Positions 46,583-56,247 of a stretch of 64,000 nt of DNA are shown one piece after another. The notes beneath the pieces were generated by a model. That model was not told the origin of the DNA. It made no database searches and saw only the letters and a program-made list of their open reading frames with translations. Both the position numbers and the translations under genes were made by a program. The stretch comes from Shewanella marisflavi. GTDB lineage: Bacteria; Pseudomonadota; Gammaproteobacteria; Enterobacterales; Shewanellaceae. The DNA is taken from positions 124,001 through 188,000 of the forward strand of contig NZ_JAKIKX010000007.1 of assembly GCF_023283925.1 (NCBI RefSeq), written 5' to 3'. Position 1 is the stretch's first letter; each line of letters opens with the position of its first letter.

Positions 46583-48175
46583 CTAGCTCAAGCCATTCTC
46601 CTTGAAGCAGGCGACAAAAGCCTTGTCTTCCTTTTGGATATGCTGGCTAAGCCAGTTTTTCAGAAACGCCATCAACTCATCACCAATATCTTCTCCCTGT
46701 TCGACCCGGCGTTGAAACGCCAGCACCTTGCCCACCAGTTGGTGGTGGAAGTCGGTATGTTGCTTGTCCTGGGGATAGCCGAATTGTTCAAACAGCGTCT
46801 CCTCATACTTAAAGTGGTTGGCGGTGTAATCGATCAGCCCCTGTACCACCCGCTTGATAGAGGCCAGGCCATAGTTGTGATGCAGTAGGTAATAGAGTTC
46901 GTTGATCAGGTGTATCAAGGTTTGGTGCTGGCGATTGATCTCGGCCAGATTAAGATCCAGTGCGTCGCTCCATTCGATCAGTTTCTCGCGGCGCTTATCT
47001 TCGCGGGCTATCTGTTCGCTGTCGGTGGCAAAACGATGCAGTAGTGAGTCGATTTCGCCCGCCAGATTTCGCACTGTGATACTGGCCAGCAGGGTTTCCT
47101 GAGTTGCTTTAACATTCTCATCTGACACCTTATCCACTTCCACCAGACAGGTATCCAGCAATTGAGTCTGTTCAACCTGTTGTTGCGAAGCCTCGGCGAT
47201 CTGATGGCCTAGCGTGTCTATGCTTTCAATTTGTGCCACGAGTTGTTCGAAGTGGCTTTCAGCCTCTTTGGCGACAGATTGCGAGTGCTGCACGCTCTGG
47301 CGATTTTTCTGCATAGTGGTAATGGCGCTACTGATCTGAGTTTGCAGGTTAGCGATCTTGTTGCTGATATCTTCTGTGGCTTCCTGGGTACGCTGTGCCA
47401 AAGATCGCACCTCGTCGGCCACCACGGCGAAGCCTCGACCCAATTCGCCTGCCCGGGCACTCTCGATAGCGGCGTTGAGGGCTAGCAGGTTGGTCTGCTC
47501 GGCGATGCTGCTGATGGTTTCTATCACCTGACCAATTTGCAGACTCTCCTGCTTCAGCAGCTCGAAGTTTTCATCTGAGGCGGCAAACTGTTCGCCCACC
47601 TCTTCCAGCGCTAGCTCAAGGGAGCGCATCTCTTTCTTGCCTCTATCTGCCTGAAGTTTCGACTCGCTGGCGAGCTGCGAGGTGGACTCACAAAAGCTAG
47701 AGACCTCGGCTGTGGTTTCAAATAAGCGAGCGACGATCTGCTTGGCCTCCAAAACATCGGCCTTTTGCCGTATCGCGCCGCCTTTCGAGGTCTCTGAATC
47801 TGTCTGTACCGTATCGGCCACATTGACCAGTTTCAGGGTCGACTTATTGAGGGAAAACAGGGTGCGAGAGAGGTCTTCGCCTATCTGATTGAAGGCCTTG
47901 AACAGCGGCCCACCAATGGCGGTTTGAGTCTCTAAGCGGACGCGAAGATCGCCCTCAGAAAGCTGAATTGCGGCGTTGCGCAGTGTGTTTAACATGTTAC
48001 GCATCGACACTTGCACAGAGAGAATAAGCAGAAAGTAAACCAGTAGTAATAATAACCAGGGCCATTGGCCTTGTTGCAGGAGGAGATAAGCTATCGGTAG
48101 TAGGGGAACGCCGAGCAGCAGACTCCATTGAAAGGCTGTCAGCGAAGCGATCCTTTTCGCCATTTTATCAATCAT
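46583..48175 (-). CDS. Methyl-accepting chemotaxis protein with C-terminal hemerythrin domain
   Basis: A 530-residue sensor. Two close N-terminal transmembrane helices (about 15-55) have almost no periplasmic loop. A HAMP-like segment leads to the MCP signalling region (about 150-370) with the conserved hairpin tip [20 protein letters not shown]. The last 135 residues are a bacteriohemerythrin domain with the diiron ligands in [27 protein letters not shown] and HIQKEDKAF. By analogy with DcrH it senses O2 or NO and signals to CheA. Confidence 0.93.
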   Translation of the reverse strand: MIDKMAKRIASLTAFQWSLLLGVPLLPIAYLLLQQGQWPWLLLLLVYFLLILSVQVSMRNMLNTLRNAAIQLSEGDLRVRLETQTAIGGPLFKAFNQIGEDLSRTLFSLNKSTLKLVNVADTVQTDSETSKGGAIRQKADVLEAKQIVARLFETTAEVSSFCESTSQLASESKLQADRGKKEMRSLELALEEVGEQFAASDENFELLKQESLQIGQVIETISSIAEQTNLLALNAAIESARAGELGRGFAVVADEVRSLAQRTQEATEDISNKIANLQTQISSAITTMQKNRQSVQHSQSVAKEAESHFEQLVAQIESIDTLGHQIAEASQQQVEQTQLLDTCLVEVDKVSDENVKATQETLLASITVRNLAGEIDSLLHRFATDSEQIAREDKRREKLIEWSDALDLNLAEINRQHQTLIHLINELYYLLHHNYGLASIKRVVQGLIDYTANHFKYEETLFEQFGYPQDKQHTDFHHQLVGKVLAFQRRVEQGEDIGDELMAFLKNWLSQHIQKEDKAFVACFKENGLS

Positions 48176-48328
48176 TCCGAAACCTTATGTTGGGTGGGGC
48201 TCCTTAAAATTTAGTCTAAATTTACCAAATGGGTACTATTGCGAATGATTCAACCGCCGGACTGCGAGTTGATAGCAGTCAGGCGGTTTGCGAGACAAGC
48301 CTAAGGGGGCTATCTGCCCCTGTCAGCT

Positions 48329-48808
48329 TTAGAGGAGTGGATCGCTGGATTTGCTCTCGACTTGGCCAATGATTTCGATATCGCTGAGGGTAGAGAGTAC
48401 GCCCCATTGCTGAATCGTCATCATATCTTTAACCTCTTGGGCCTTAAAACTCAGTCTCAGGCCATCTTTACGGTATTCCTGTGCTAGGTTCTGCGGCAGG
48501 ATCTGGCGGCCATCGTCTGTGATAATGCCCCAAAAACCGCCTTCAAGATTGAAATATCTAACCGTGCCTTGTGTCATATTGATGCCCTTATCCGGTGAAT
48601 GGGGTTGCTCGACTGAGAGGCCATTAGGAACTGCGGCGAGTTCATCGGCGCTGGGACGTTCGGCCTTAGGAGCCACTTGTTCTACTGGGGCTTTTGCTTG
48701 TTCCGCTGGGGCTTTTGTTTGTTCAGGCGTGGATTGCTGTTCTTGATCGCAGGCGGTTAAGGCGAATGCGGCGATTAGGGGAAGCGAGATTTTGGTAATG
48801 ATACCCAC
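48329..48808 (-). CDS. Predicted lipoprotein of unknown function
   Basis: A 159-residue lipoprotein: lipobox LTAC (Cys 20). A low-complexity Gln/Pro/Ala segment (TPEQTKAPAEQAKAPVEQ) acts as a flexible stalk. The folded part (about 75-150) contains GTVRYFNLEGGFWGIITDDGRQ, like small beta-barrel envelope proteins. Role unknown, monocistronic. Confidence 0.7.
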   Translation of the reverse strand: MGIITKISLPLIAAFALTACDQEQQSTPEQTKAPAEQAKAPVEQVAPKAERPSADELAAVPNGLSVEQPHSPDKGINMTQGTVRYFNLEGGFWGIITDDGRQILPQNLAQEYRKDGLRLSFKAQEVKDMMTIQQWGVLSTLSDIEIIGQVESKSSDPLL

Positions 48809-49044
48809 AGATTAATTCCTCATATTCGAAATTGACAAGGAATACTGTAACAGAAAGCAGACCAATGCCTAGCTCAACGGCGGATAATTTAACGGTAACA
48901 GTGAGATGACGGTGGCGCATAGCCGGGGCTGAGGTTAACCTAGGGCTATATTTTCTTCTGCTCGCTGGCCAAGTAACATAGCCAACAAGATATAGACTCT
49001 ATAAGCAATTGCCGACTCGATTTGGCAAAGGCAAGGAAGGCGTG

Positions 49045-49731
49045 ATGTTAACTAACAATTTGAACTCTGCTAAGGGAATGGGCCGTCAACAGGGGGCAAG
49101 CACAGTGCAGATCCTCTTGATCGTGCTGCTGACCATAGTGCTGACCGCTGTGGCGAGTTTTTTCATTATTCGCACCTACATTTTCCCGGCGCCTTTTACG
49201 CCCGTGACCCTAAATGCCAAAGAGGAGCAGCGACTGGACAACAAGCTGTCTCAGCTGGGCTGGCAGGTGGAGCGTAACACCGAGGGGCAGCGTGGTGGCG
49301 ATAAACTAGAGCCCGAGCCCTATCGCGAGCGCGACGCCGATCGTCAGGTGACCTTCAGTGAGAAGGAGGTTAACGCCATGATTGGCCGCAATCCTGACTT
49401 TGCCGAGCGGGTAGCGATAGATTTTTCCGACAACCTGGCCAGCGCCAAGATTTTAGTGCCTATCCCGCAGGATTTTCCCATTATGGCGGGTGAGATCTTA
49501 AGGGTTAATGCGGGATTGGATATCCATTTGGACGCCACTCGTCGCCCGGTGGTAGCGCTGGTGGGGGTTAGCCTGATGGGCGTGCCGATCCCTAATGCCT
49601 GGCTCGGCAACATGAAAAACGTCAATCTGGTGGGGGAGTTTGGTGACCGTGGTTTCTGGACGACTTTTGCCGACGGCGTCGACGATCTGCAGATCCGCGA
49701 TGGCGAACTCTATCTTAAGCTAAGACGCTAG
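49045..49731 (+). CDS. Membrane-anchored protein of unknown function
   Basis: A 228-residue protein with one transmembrane helix (about 23-45: QILLIVLLTIVLTAVASFFII) and a periplasmic domain. The conserved-looking part is VTFSEKEVNAMIGRNPDFAERV and a beta-rich end (ELYLKLRR). The ATG at 49045 has AAGGAAGG upstream, so the earlier in-frame start is rejected. No function assigned. Confidence 0.7.
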   Translation: MLTNNLNSAKGMGRQQGASTVQILLIVLLTIVLTAVASFFIIRTYIFPAPFTPVTLNAKEEQRLDNKLSQLGWQVERNTEGQRGGDKLEPEPYRERDADRQVTFSEKEVNAMIGRNPDFAERVAIDFSDNLASAKILVPIPQDFPIMAGEILRVNAGLDIHLDATRRPVVALVGVSLMGVPIPNAWLGNMKNVNLVGEFGDRGFWTTFADGVDDLQIRDGELYLKLRR

Positions 49732-49773
49732 CGGTGGTGCTGATAACTCAGGCTCATGCTGAATAGGAAAAGT

Positions 49774-49800
49774 AAAAGCCGGTGATGAAGGCCGGCTTTC
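49774..49800. terminator. Terminator between convergent small genes
   Basis: AAAGCCGG-N9-CCGGCTTT hairpin between the stops of the genes at 49731 and 49835. Confidence 0.65.
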
Positions 49801-49834
49801 GATGCAGTGGTGTAGGGAGTGTGTGAGATGGTGC

Positions 49835-49945
49835 TTAATCCTTAGCTTGCTGCGTGTTCGCCTCCTGCTGCGTGCCACTCTCTTGTTTCGTCTCTTCCTG
49901 TTTAGGTTTCTCGGCCTGACCGCCGCATCCGCCACAACAACTCAT
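49835..49945 (-). CDS. 36-residue Cys/Gly-rich small protein
   Basis: A very short gene with a clear AGGAG ribosome site six bases before its ATG. The product begins MSCCGGCGGQ, a compact three-cysteine cluster, followed by a Lys/Glu/Gln-rich tail (EKPKQEETKQESG). It resembles the CCGSCS-motif small proteins of gammaproteobacteria; metal binding is plausible but unproven. Confidence 0.65.
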   Translation of the reverse strand: MSCCGGCGGQAEKPKQEETKQESGTQQEANTQQAKD

Positions 49946-50073
49946 AATGACTCCTGTTATCTCGATTAAGTGGCCACAGAGTACTTGATTAAAATAGTCG
50001 GGTATTTGATCTCGATCAGCTTTTAGTGACTTGTTGTGATCGCCGCCGGGATCGGTCGGCGATCACATAGGCC

Positions 50074-51447
50074 TTAGGCTGTGAGTTCTTGCGGCGCCGC
50101 GCTGGCGCGTTTAGCGGCGAAGTAGGTCAGGGTGTCGCCAATGATCACCTTACGCAGGCCGATCAGGGCGATGAGATTCGGGATCGCCATCAGGCCGTTA
50201 ACCGTATCGGCCAACATCCAGATCAGATCCAGCTGAATAAAGGCGCCACCGGCGATAAGACTCAGAAAGATAAACTGATAGATCTTAATGCCGTTGTCCC
50301 CTAAGCGTTTCCCCGTCAGATAGTACCAACAGCGCTCACCATAGTAGTGCCAGCCGAGTATGGTGGTGAAGGCGAAGCAGACCAGGGCGATGGTCACCAG
50401 ATACTGACCGACGATGGCCGAACCGCCGCTGGCAAACGCGGCGCTGGTCATGGCTGCACCCGCGGTGTCTCCGCTCCATACGCCTGTGATGATCAGCACG
50501 AGTCCCGTCATGGTACAAATAATCAGGGTGTCGAAGAAGGTGCCCGTCATGCTGACCAGTCCCTGTTCTACCGGCTCCTTGGTCTTGGCGGCAGCGGCGG
50601 CAATGGGGGCGCTCCCCAAGCCTGACTCGTTGGAGAAGACGCCGCGGGCGATCCCTATCTGAATCGCCTGCGCAACCGTCGCCCCTAAAAAGCCACCGGC
50701 GGCCGAGATGGGGCTGAAGGCCGACTGCACCACAAGTTGTAATGCCGGGACTATCTGATCGCTAAAGGTAAACAGGATCCACACACAGGCCAGCACGTAC
50801 CCCAGTGCCATGCTAGGCACCAACTTTTGCGCCACATTGGCGATCCGCTTAACGCCGCCCAGGGTGACCGCGGCCACGAGTAGCGTAAGGATGATAGCGG
50901 TGACCCAGGTGGGCACATGGAAGGCGATGGTCATGGCATCGCTGATGGCGTTGACCTGAGCAAAGGTGCCAATGCCGAAGAAGGCGACGCCGACACCAAA
51001 TAAGGCGAACAGTTTGGCCAGCCAGCTAAGCCCTAATCCGCGCTCTATGTAGTACATGGGGCCACCGGCAATATTGCCGCGCGCGTCTGTGGTGCGATAC
51101 TTGAGTGCCAACATGCATTCGGCATACTTGGTGGCCATGCCGAAGAAGGCCGCCAACCACATCCAGAAGAGAGCGCCCGGACCACCAATCTTAATGGCGG
51201 TGGCCACACCAACGATATTGCCCGTGCCTATGGTGGCAGACAGTGCAGTACACAGGGCGGCGAAGGAGGAGAGATCGCCCTTGCCACTGGCAGGCTTAAA
51301 CAGCAATCTGAGCGCCAGAGGGAGCTTAAAGATCTGTATTAGCCGCAGACGCAGGGTGAGATAGAGACCTGTTCCCACCAACAAGCAGAGGGTGATAGGG
51401 CCCCAGACGATGGCGTTGATCTCGCTTAGTAACGCGTAAAAATTCAT
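50074..51447 (-). CDS. AGCS family sodium:alanine/glycine symporter
   Basis: A 457-residue inner-membrane Na+-coupled importer with about 11 helices. The family signature GGPMYYIERGLG is near residue 125 and SNESGLGSAPIAAAAAKT near 275. Its mRNA leader holds a tandem glycine riboswitch, so glycine is the likely substrate or at least the signal. The ATG is preceded by GAGGAA. Confidence 0.93.
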   Translation of the reverse strand: MNFYALLSEINAIVWGPITLCLLVGTGLYLTLRLRLIQIFKLPLALRLLFKPASGKGDLSSFAALCTALSATIGTGNIVGVATAIKIGGPGALFWMWLAAFFGMATKYAECMLALKYRTTDARGNIAGGPMYYIERGLGLSWLAKLFALFGVGVAFFGIGTFAQVNAISDAMTIAFHVPTWVTAIILTLLVAAVTLGGVKRIANVAQKLVPSMALGYVLACVWILFTFSDQIVPALQLVVQSAFSPISAAGGFLGATVAQAIQIGIARGVFSNESGLGSAPIAAAAAKTKEPVEQGLVSMTGTFFDTLIICTMTGLVLIITGVWSGDTAGAAMTSAAFASGGSAIVGQYLVTIALVCFAFTTILGWHYYGERCWYYLTGKRLGDNGIKIYQFIFLSLIAGGAFIQLDLIWMLADTVNGLMAIPNLIALIGLRKVIIGDTLTYFAAKRASAAPQELTA

Positions 51448-51663
51448 GGTGTTCCTCGAATATTAAACTCTAGGGTCCGTAGACCCCCTAATATGGAGGA
51501 GGAAAAGAAATGTCTGTTTGGAGACTGGCGTTTGTGGCTATTTGACAGCTATTAACAGTTACAGCTATTAGCTGTGACAAGCATTTAAATTGGTGGATAC
51601 CAACTGGGCAAAAGCACAAACGACAGTGACTGAATATAGCCGGGGCTATAACCGCTACAGTCA

Positions 51664-51905
51664 TCCTCTCCTCTGTCCTTTTGCCTGAGCGTTTCGCGTA
51701 GCGCCTTGGGGGCTACACTTTCGCCTTCGGCGCCGTGATACTCAGGGATCATCCTTAGCTCACAGTCTCTCCAGAGGCTCGTCCAGTAACAGTCCACGCC
51801 ATCATCATGGCACCTGAAAGAGTGCTTTATCGCCGATAACGCCTGGCGAAAAAGTTGCCTCGTCGGTGTGGGGTTAGCTCCCCACTCTCCTGCTACCTTC
51901 ATCCG
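51664..51905 (-). promoter_or_regulatory. Tandem glycine riboswitch
   Basis: On the minus strand two glycine aptamers lie in series upstream of the AGCS symporter. The promoter-distal one (51664-51784) has CTCTGGAGAG, GCGCCGAAGGCG and the hallmark CTCAGGCAAAAGGACAGAG. The first (about 51785-51897) has GCAGGAGAG, CACCGACGAGGCA, CTTTCAGGTG and GTGGACTGT. The linker TACTGGACGAGC matches that of the Vibrio cholerae tandem switch. It should turn on or off expression of the symporter in response to glycine; the 210-base expression platform holds a weak GGGTC-TACG-GACCC hairpin near the gene. Confidence 0.92.
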
Positions 51906-51913
51906 AACGGAAT

Positions 51914-51933
51914 CCGGGGGCGGCAGCCCCCGG
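51914..51933 (-). other. Very stable GC hairpin at the 5' side of the glycine riboswitch
   Basis: CCGGGGGC-TGCC-GCCCCCGG, a perfect 8-base GC stem, lies just upstream of the first aptamer in the same leader. No T-run follows, so it is not a terminator; it may protect the 5' end or belong to an upstream transcript. Confidence 0.5.
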
Positions 51934-52324
51934 GGCCGTATAGGATGCGCTAAACACCGCCGCATCTCAAGGGATCTACGTCACATTTTTAAGGGGAGGA
52001 GAGGGCGAAAGCATGAGTGAGATAACGATCATACTGGAGGGAGCATTGACGGCTGCTTTAGACCAAAGGCTTAAGATTTTTTTCGCCCAGCCCCTTACCA
52101 TAGCGCCCTTCTAGGGTTTAGAATAAAAGGCCTTAACCGCATTGTGGTTATGCAGGCATTCTTTGCTTAGCTGTCCAGCCTCTACGCTCACAGAAACTTC
52201 AGGTGTATCGTCACCTCACGACTTGCCATTTTTTGCCAAGTGCAGACAAGCCTTGATCTCGACTCGTTACACTCGATGTTCGCCATTGTGTCGCGGCAGC
52301 TAGCATCATTTCATCGGGATCAAC
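51934..52324. other. Intergenic region between riboswitch leader and SulP gene
   Basis: About 390 bases without a firm gene. It should contain divergent promoters for the riboswitch transcript and the SulP transporter. A 33-codon frame at 52013-52114 on the plus strand has purine-rich sequence upstream but poor spacing. Confidence 0.4.
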
Positions 52325-54022
52325 ATGTTATCAGCAGTTAGAAAAAGCAGTAGCGCTAAACCCTCTTTGCAGGAGATACAGACCAATATCCTGGCGGGTT
52401 TGACCGTCGGGGTGATCGCCCTACCACTCTCTATGGCACTGGCGATTGCCAGCGGCGTGCCGCCACAACATGGGCTCTATACGGCGATGATCGCCGGCAT
52501 AGTGATCGCCATTTGCGGCGGCTCTAAGGTCAACATCTCCGGGCCCACGGCGGCCTTTGTGGTGATTTTACTGCCAATCGTGCAGCAGTATGGTTTGGGG
52601 GGGCTGTTGCTTAGCGGTGTGATGGCTGGCGTGATTTTGTTGCTGATGGGCCTGGGTAAGCTGGGGCGATTGATTGAGATAGTGCCTTACCCAGTTACCG
52701 TCGGCTTTACCGCCGGGATTGGCGTGGTGATCGCTACTTTTCAGTTCAAAGACTTCTTCGGCCTCGAGGTCGCCGCGGGCGGCGAGCATTACCTTGAGAA
52801 ACTCTCCTATATCGCTCAGGCGCTGGGCAGCATCGCCTGGCAGGAAACCCTGATTGGCGCCCTGACCCTGGCCGTGCTGCTAACTTGGCCAAGATTGAAA
52901 TCTAAGGTGCCGGCGCACCTGGCCGCGCTGTTAGTGGGCGCCTTAATCGCCTGGGTGATGACCCAGTCTGTTGAGGGCTTTTCTGTGGCAACCATAGGCA
53001 GTCGCTTTAATTATGAGCTCGATGGCGTGCTGGGCAGCGGTATTCCACCCATTATGCCGAGCTTCGACTGGCCCTGGAATCTGCCGGGCGCCGATGGCCA
53101 GCCCATAGGCATAAGTTTCGAGTTGGTGCGTGAGCTACTGCCGTCAGCCATTACCATCGCCATTCTGGGGGCGCTGGAATCTTTGTTGTGCGCCGTGGTG
53201 GCCGATGGCATGTCGGGCAAGAAACATAACCCCAATGACGAGCTTATCGGTCAGGGACTGGGAAACATGCTGGTGCCTCTGTTTGGCGGTATTCCGGCAA
53301 CGGCGGCGATAGCCCGCACCGCTGCCAACGTCAAGGCGGGGGGCAGCATGCCGCTGGCCTCAGTGGTGCATGGTCTGTTTATATTGGCGGGGATATTATT
53401 GCTGGCGCCGCTGCTCTCTTATATTCCCATGGCGTCTATGGCCGCGCTGCTACTGGTGGTGGCCTGGAACATGAGTGAGGCGAAGCATTTTGTGCGAACA
53501 ATCAAGGTGGCGCCGAGGGATGATGTGCTGATCTTAGTGCTCTGTTTCGCGCTTACCGTGCTGTTTGACATGACGATTGCCGTGGCGGTGGGCATGGGGC
53601 TGGCAGCCATGTTGTTTATTCGCCGCAGTATCAGTTTGACCGACACCAGGGCGATAGAGACCAATCATCAGGCCTATAAGGTGCCAGAGGGGGTCGTGGT
53701 GTACGACATCAACGGGCCGCTGTTTTTTGGCTCGGCCCACAAGGCGCTTAAGACTATCGCATTGGTGCGCCCGGATGTGCGGGTGGTAGTTTTGGATATG
53801 TCTGAAGTGACCCTGCTGGATATGAGCGCCATCGTCGCCATGGAGTCCATCGCCAAGGAGCTGGCGGCGAAACAGGTGGGGTTAATTATCAATAACCTGC
53901 AACCGCGCATGTTGCTGAAACTCAGGCGCGCCGGGATCCGTAAGCGTCGCGGCCAGGTGGAATATGCCCGCACCATGGATGACAGCTTTGCCCTGGCGCG
54001 GCGTATGACGGTGCAGGCCTAA
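52325..54022 (+). CDS. SulP family inorganic/organic anion transporter with STAS domain
   Basis: A 565-residue inner-membrane transporter: about 12-14 helices from residue 20 to 420 with the SulP/SLC26 segment VGVIALPLSMALAIASGVPPQHGLYTA (shown in part as ALPLSMALAIASG) and GGSKVNISGPTAAF, then a cytoplasmic STAS domain (about 440-555; VVVLDMSEVTLLDMSAIVAM). SulP proteins move sulfate, bicarbonate or C4-dicarboxylates (DauA). The substrate here is not predictable. Confidence 0.9.
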   Translation: MLSAVRKSSSAKPSLQEIQTNILAGLTVGVIALPLSMALAIASGVPPQHGLYTAMIAGIVIAICGGSKVNISGPTAAFVVILLPIVQQYGLGGLLLSGVMAGVILLLMGLGKLGRLIEIVPYPVTVGFTAGIGVVIATFQFKDFFGLEVAAGGEHYLEKLSYIAQALGSIAWQETLIGALTLAVLLTWPRLKSKVPAHLAALLVGALIAWVMTQSVEGFSVATIGSRFNYELDGVLGSGIPPIMPSFDWPWNLPGADGQPIGISFELVRELLPSAITIAILGALESLLCAVVADGMSGKKHNPNDELIGQGLGNMLVPLFGGIPATAAIARTAANVKAGGSMPLASVVHGLFILAGILLLAPLLSYIPMASMAALLLVVAWNMSEAKHFVRTIKVAPRDDVLILVLCFALTVLFDMTIAVAVGMGLAAMLFIRRSISLTDTRAIETNHQAYKVPEGVVVYDINGPLFFGSAHKALKTIALVRPDVRVVVLDMSEVTLLDMSAIVAMESIAKELAAKQVGLIINNLQPRMLLKLRRAGIRKRRGQVEYARTMDDSFALARRMTVQA

Positions 54023-54038
54023 GCGGGCTGGGATTTGG

Positions 54039-54674
54039 CTATTTAGGCGCTGGCGGCCTTTGCATGTCGAAACGTAGCGCCTCTGAGATGCCATAGTAGG
54101 CTGAAGGCCCACCCGCCCTGAGAATGGGTTCGGCCTTGGCGGTCAGGTAGGTGCCATCGGCATCCAACAGTTGGCGGTCGATATGCACGGCGACTACTTC
54201 GCCCAGCACCAGCCAGGTTTCAATTTTTTCGCCGCTGGCCGATTGCAGCTGCAAAGACTGCGATAATTTACACTCGAAATTCACCGGGCTTTCGGCCACT
54301 CTGTCGGCGCCCACCAGATTGCCCGGCACTGGCGTGAGCCCGGCAAATTCAAACTCATCGCTATCTGGTGCTAGGGCTGCGGAGGTGAGATTCATCTTCT
54401 CGGCCAGTGGTCGGGTCGCCAGGTTCCAGACAAATTCGCCCGTGGTCAATATGTTGGCCAGGCTGTCTTTATAACCCACGCTGGCAAAGCCTATGATGGG
54501 TGGATGGTAGTTAAAGCAGTTGAAGAAGCTATAGGGGGCTAAATTACGTTTACCGTCCTGGCTGTGCGAGGCGATCCAGCCTATGGGTCTTGGCCCTATG
54601 ATGGCGTTGAGCGGGTCGTGCGCTAAACCATGTCCTTTACTGGGTTCATAGTAATAACGTGCTTGTGTATCCAT
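54039..54674 (-). CDS. Flavin reductase-like / FMN-binding split-barrel protein
   Basis: A 211-residue cytoplasmic protein of the flavin reductase-like (flavoredoxin) group. The RPIGWIASHSQDGKRNLAPYSFF block (here IIGPRPIGWIAS and NLAPYSFFNCF) binds FMN and is followed by GFASVGYKDSLANI and the EFVWNLATRPLAEKMN segment. It reduces flavin with NAD(P)H or acts as an FMN oxidoreductase. The ATG at 54674 follows AAAGGACAATAAG; the earlier start is rejected. Convergent with the SulP gene. Confidence 0.83.
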   Translation of the reverse strand: MDTQARYYYEPSKGHGLAHDPLNAIIGPRPIGWIASHSQDGKRNLAPYSFFNCFNYHPPIIGFASVGYKDSLANILTTGEFVWNLATRPLAEKMNLTSAALAPDSDEFEFAGLTPVPGNLVGADRVAESPVNFECKLSQSLQLQSASGEKIETWLVLGEVVAVHIDRQLLDADGTYLTAKAEPILRAGGPSAYYGISEALRFDMQRPPAPK

Positions 54675-54795
54675 CTTATTGTCCTTTACCAAGACTGCCA
54701 TCGATAGGGCTATTTAACGCTCCTTAACCTCGAAAAACAACTCTCTGGTCATGGACTGAGTTTTTGATTAGTCTAAAAAATCCCCGATATGAGAG

Positions 54796-56169
54796 ATGAG
54801 AGAACTAATGCTGGCTAATAAGAATAATAACTTGAGCCTCTATGCTATTTTTTGGCTGTTGTGTTTGACCTTGCAGCCTCAGACCAGCCAAGGTGCCGCA
54901 ACGGACGAGATACTGCCGCTGCGAGAACGGGCGGCTTTGATAGACAGCCTGACCGAGAAGCGTGTGCAGCAGTTGCTGCCCGAGTTGATGCGCGAAAGCA
55001 ATATCGATATGTGGCTGCTGATCAGCCGCGAATATAACGAAGATCCTGTGCTGAAAACTATGCTTCCTGCGACTTGGCTGTCGGCGCGGCGTACTACCAT
55101 ATTGGTGTTTGCCCGTGATAAGCAGGGCGAGGTGAATGCCTATGCTATCGCGCCTTACAGTGTCGGCAACTTGTTCACTAAGGCCTGGGATAAGGAGACA
55201 CATCCCAGTCAGTGGCAGGCGCTGAATGCCTTAGTGGAGCGTTATCAGCCCAAGCGTATCGGCGTTAACCGCTCTGCCAGCTGGGCCCATGCCGACGGTC
55301 TGGTATCGGGTGACGAGGCGCGGCTATTGCGTCATCTGCCGGAACCCTATCGACAGGCTCTGGTGTCTGCCGAGCCACTGGCGATTGGCTGGCTGGAACG
55401 TCGTATCCCAGAGGAGGTTGCCCTCTATCCCAGCCTAGTCAATATGGCCCATGAGATCATCGCCCAGGGCTTTTCCAATGAGGTGATACAGGTGGGCAAG
55501 ACCACGAGCGAGGATCTGGTGTGGTGGTTCAGGGAGCGGGTAAGAGAGCTGAAACTGCAAACCTGGTTTCAGCCCAGTGTCACCATTCAAAGGGCCAAGC
55601 AGGCCGACCTGTCCGGTGATACCGTGATCTTGCCTGGGGATCTCTTGCATGTGGACTTTGGCATCACCTACCTGAGATTAAACACAGATACCCAGCAACT
55701 CGCCTATGTGCTGCGCAGTGGCGAGACCCAGGCGCCAGACTATCTGGTGAAGGCGTTTAACAGTGGTAATCAATTGCAAGACATATTAACCGCTCAGTTT
55801 GCCGTGGGCAGGACGGGCAACCAGGTGCTCAAGGCCGCACGGGAACAGGCCATTGCAGCCGGACTTAAGCCGACTATTTACTCCCATCCCATAGGTTATC
55901 ACGGTCATGGAGCGGGTACGACCTTAGGGATGTGGGATGCCCAGCAAGGGGTTGCTGGTTCAGGGGATTATCCGCTGCACCTAAATACCGCCTACTCCAT
56001 TGAGCTTAATAACGCCGTGTTGATCCCAGAGTGGGAGCGGGAGATCCGCATCATGCTGGAAGAGGATGCCATGTTTGACGCCAGTGGGGTCTGGTATCTC
56101 AATGGTCGCCAGACGGGACTTATTTTAATCAAATCAGCATTAAGTATGAAAACCCAGACAGAACAGTAA
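54796..56169 (+). CDS. Exported M24 family metallopeptidase (Xaa-Pro aminopeptidase-like)
   Basis: A 457-residue protein with an N-terminal signal (cleaved near SQGAA). The M24 pita-bread fold begins about residue 210; metal ligands appear in LHVDFGITYL (Asp), SHPIGYHGHGAG (His) and SIELNNAVLIPEW (Glu). It resembles creatinase/aminopeptidase P enzymes that remove residues before proline, but acting in the periplasm. A second ATG at 54808 is also possible. Not clearly co-transcribed with the following lipoprotein, which starts 78 bases on. Confidence 0.83.
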   Translation: MRELMLANKNNNLSLYAIFWLLCLTLQPQTSQGAATDEILPLRERAALIDSLTEKRVQQLLPELMRESNIDMWLLISREYNEDPVLKTMLPATWLSARRTTILVFARDKQGEVNAYAIAPYSVGNLFTKAWDKETHPSQWQALNALVERYQPKRIGVNRSASWAHADGLVSGDEARLLRHLPEPYRQALVSAEPLAIGWLERRIPEEVALYPSLVNMAHEIIAQGFSNEVIQVGKTTSEDLVWWFRERVRELKLQTWFQPSVTIQRAKQADLSGDTVILPGDLLHVDFGITYLRLNTDTQQLAYVLRSGETQAPDYLVKAFNSGNQLQDILTAQFAVGRTGNQVLKAAREQAIAAGLKPTIYSHPIGYHGHGAGTTLGMWDAQQGVAGSGDYPLHLNTAYSIELNNAVLIPEWEREIRIMLEEDAMFDASGVWYLNGRQTGLILIKSALSMKTQTEQ

Positions 56170-56247
56170 TGCGTTTGTTGTATTTTTGTTGACAGTTGAT
56201 TGGCGTAGCAGTAGCTTCTAGTTTGTTTTTTTTGAGGGAACAAAATC

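Noticed and set aside
51585..51965. 126-codon minus-strand frame upstream of the AGCS gene
   Set aside because: It lies across the tandem glycine riboswitch, which explains the sequence.
52013..52114. 33-codon frame before the SulP gene
   Set aside because: Purine-rich sequence is too far from the ATG and the product is unremarkable; left as part of the intergenic region.
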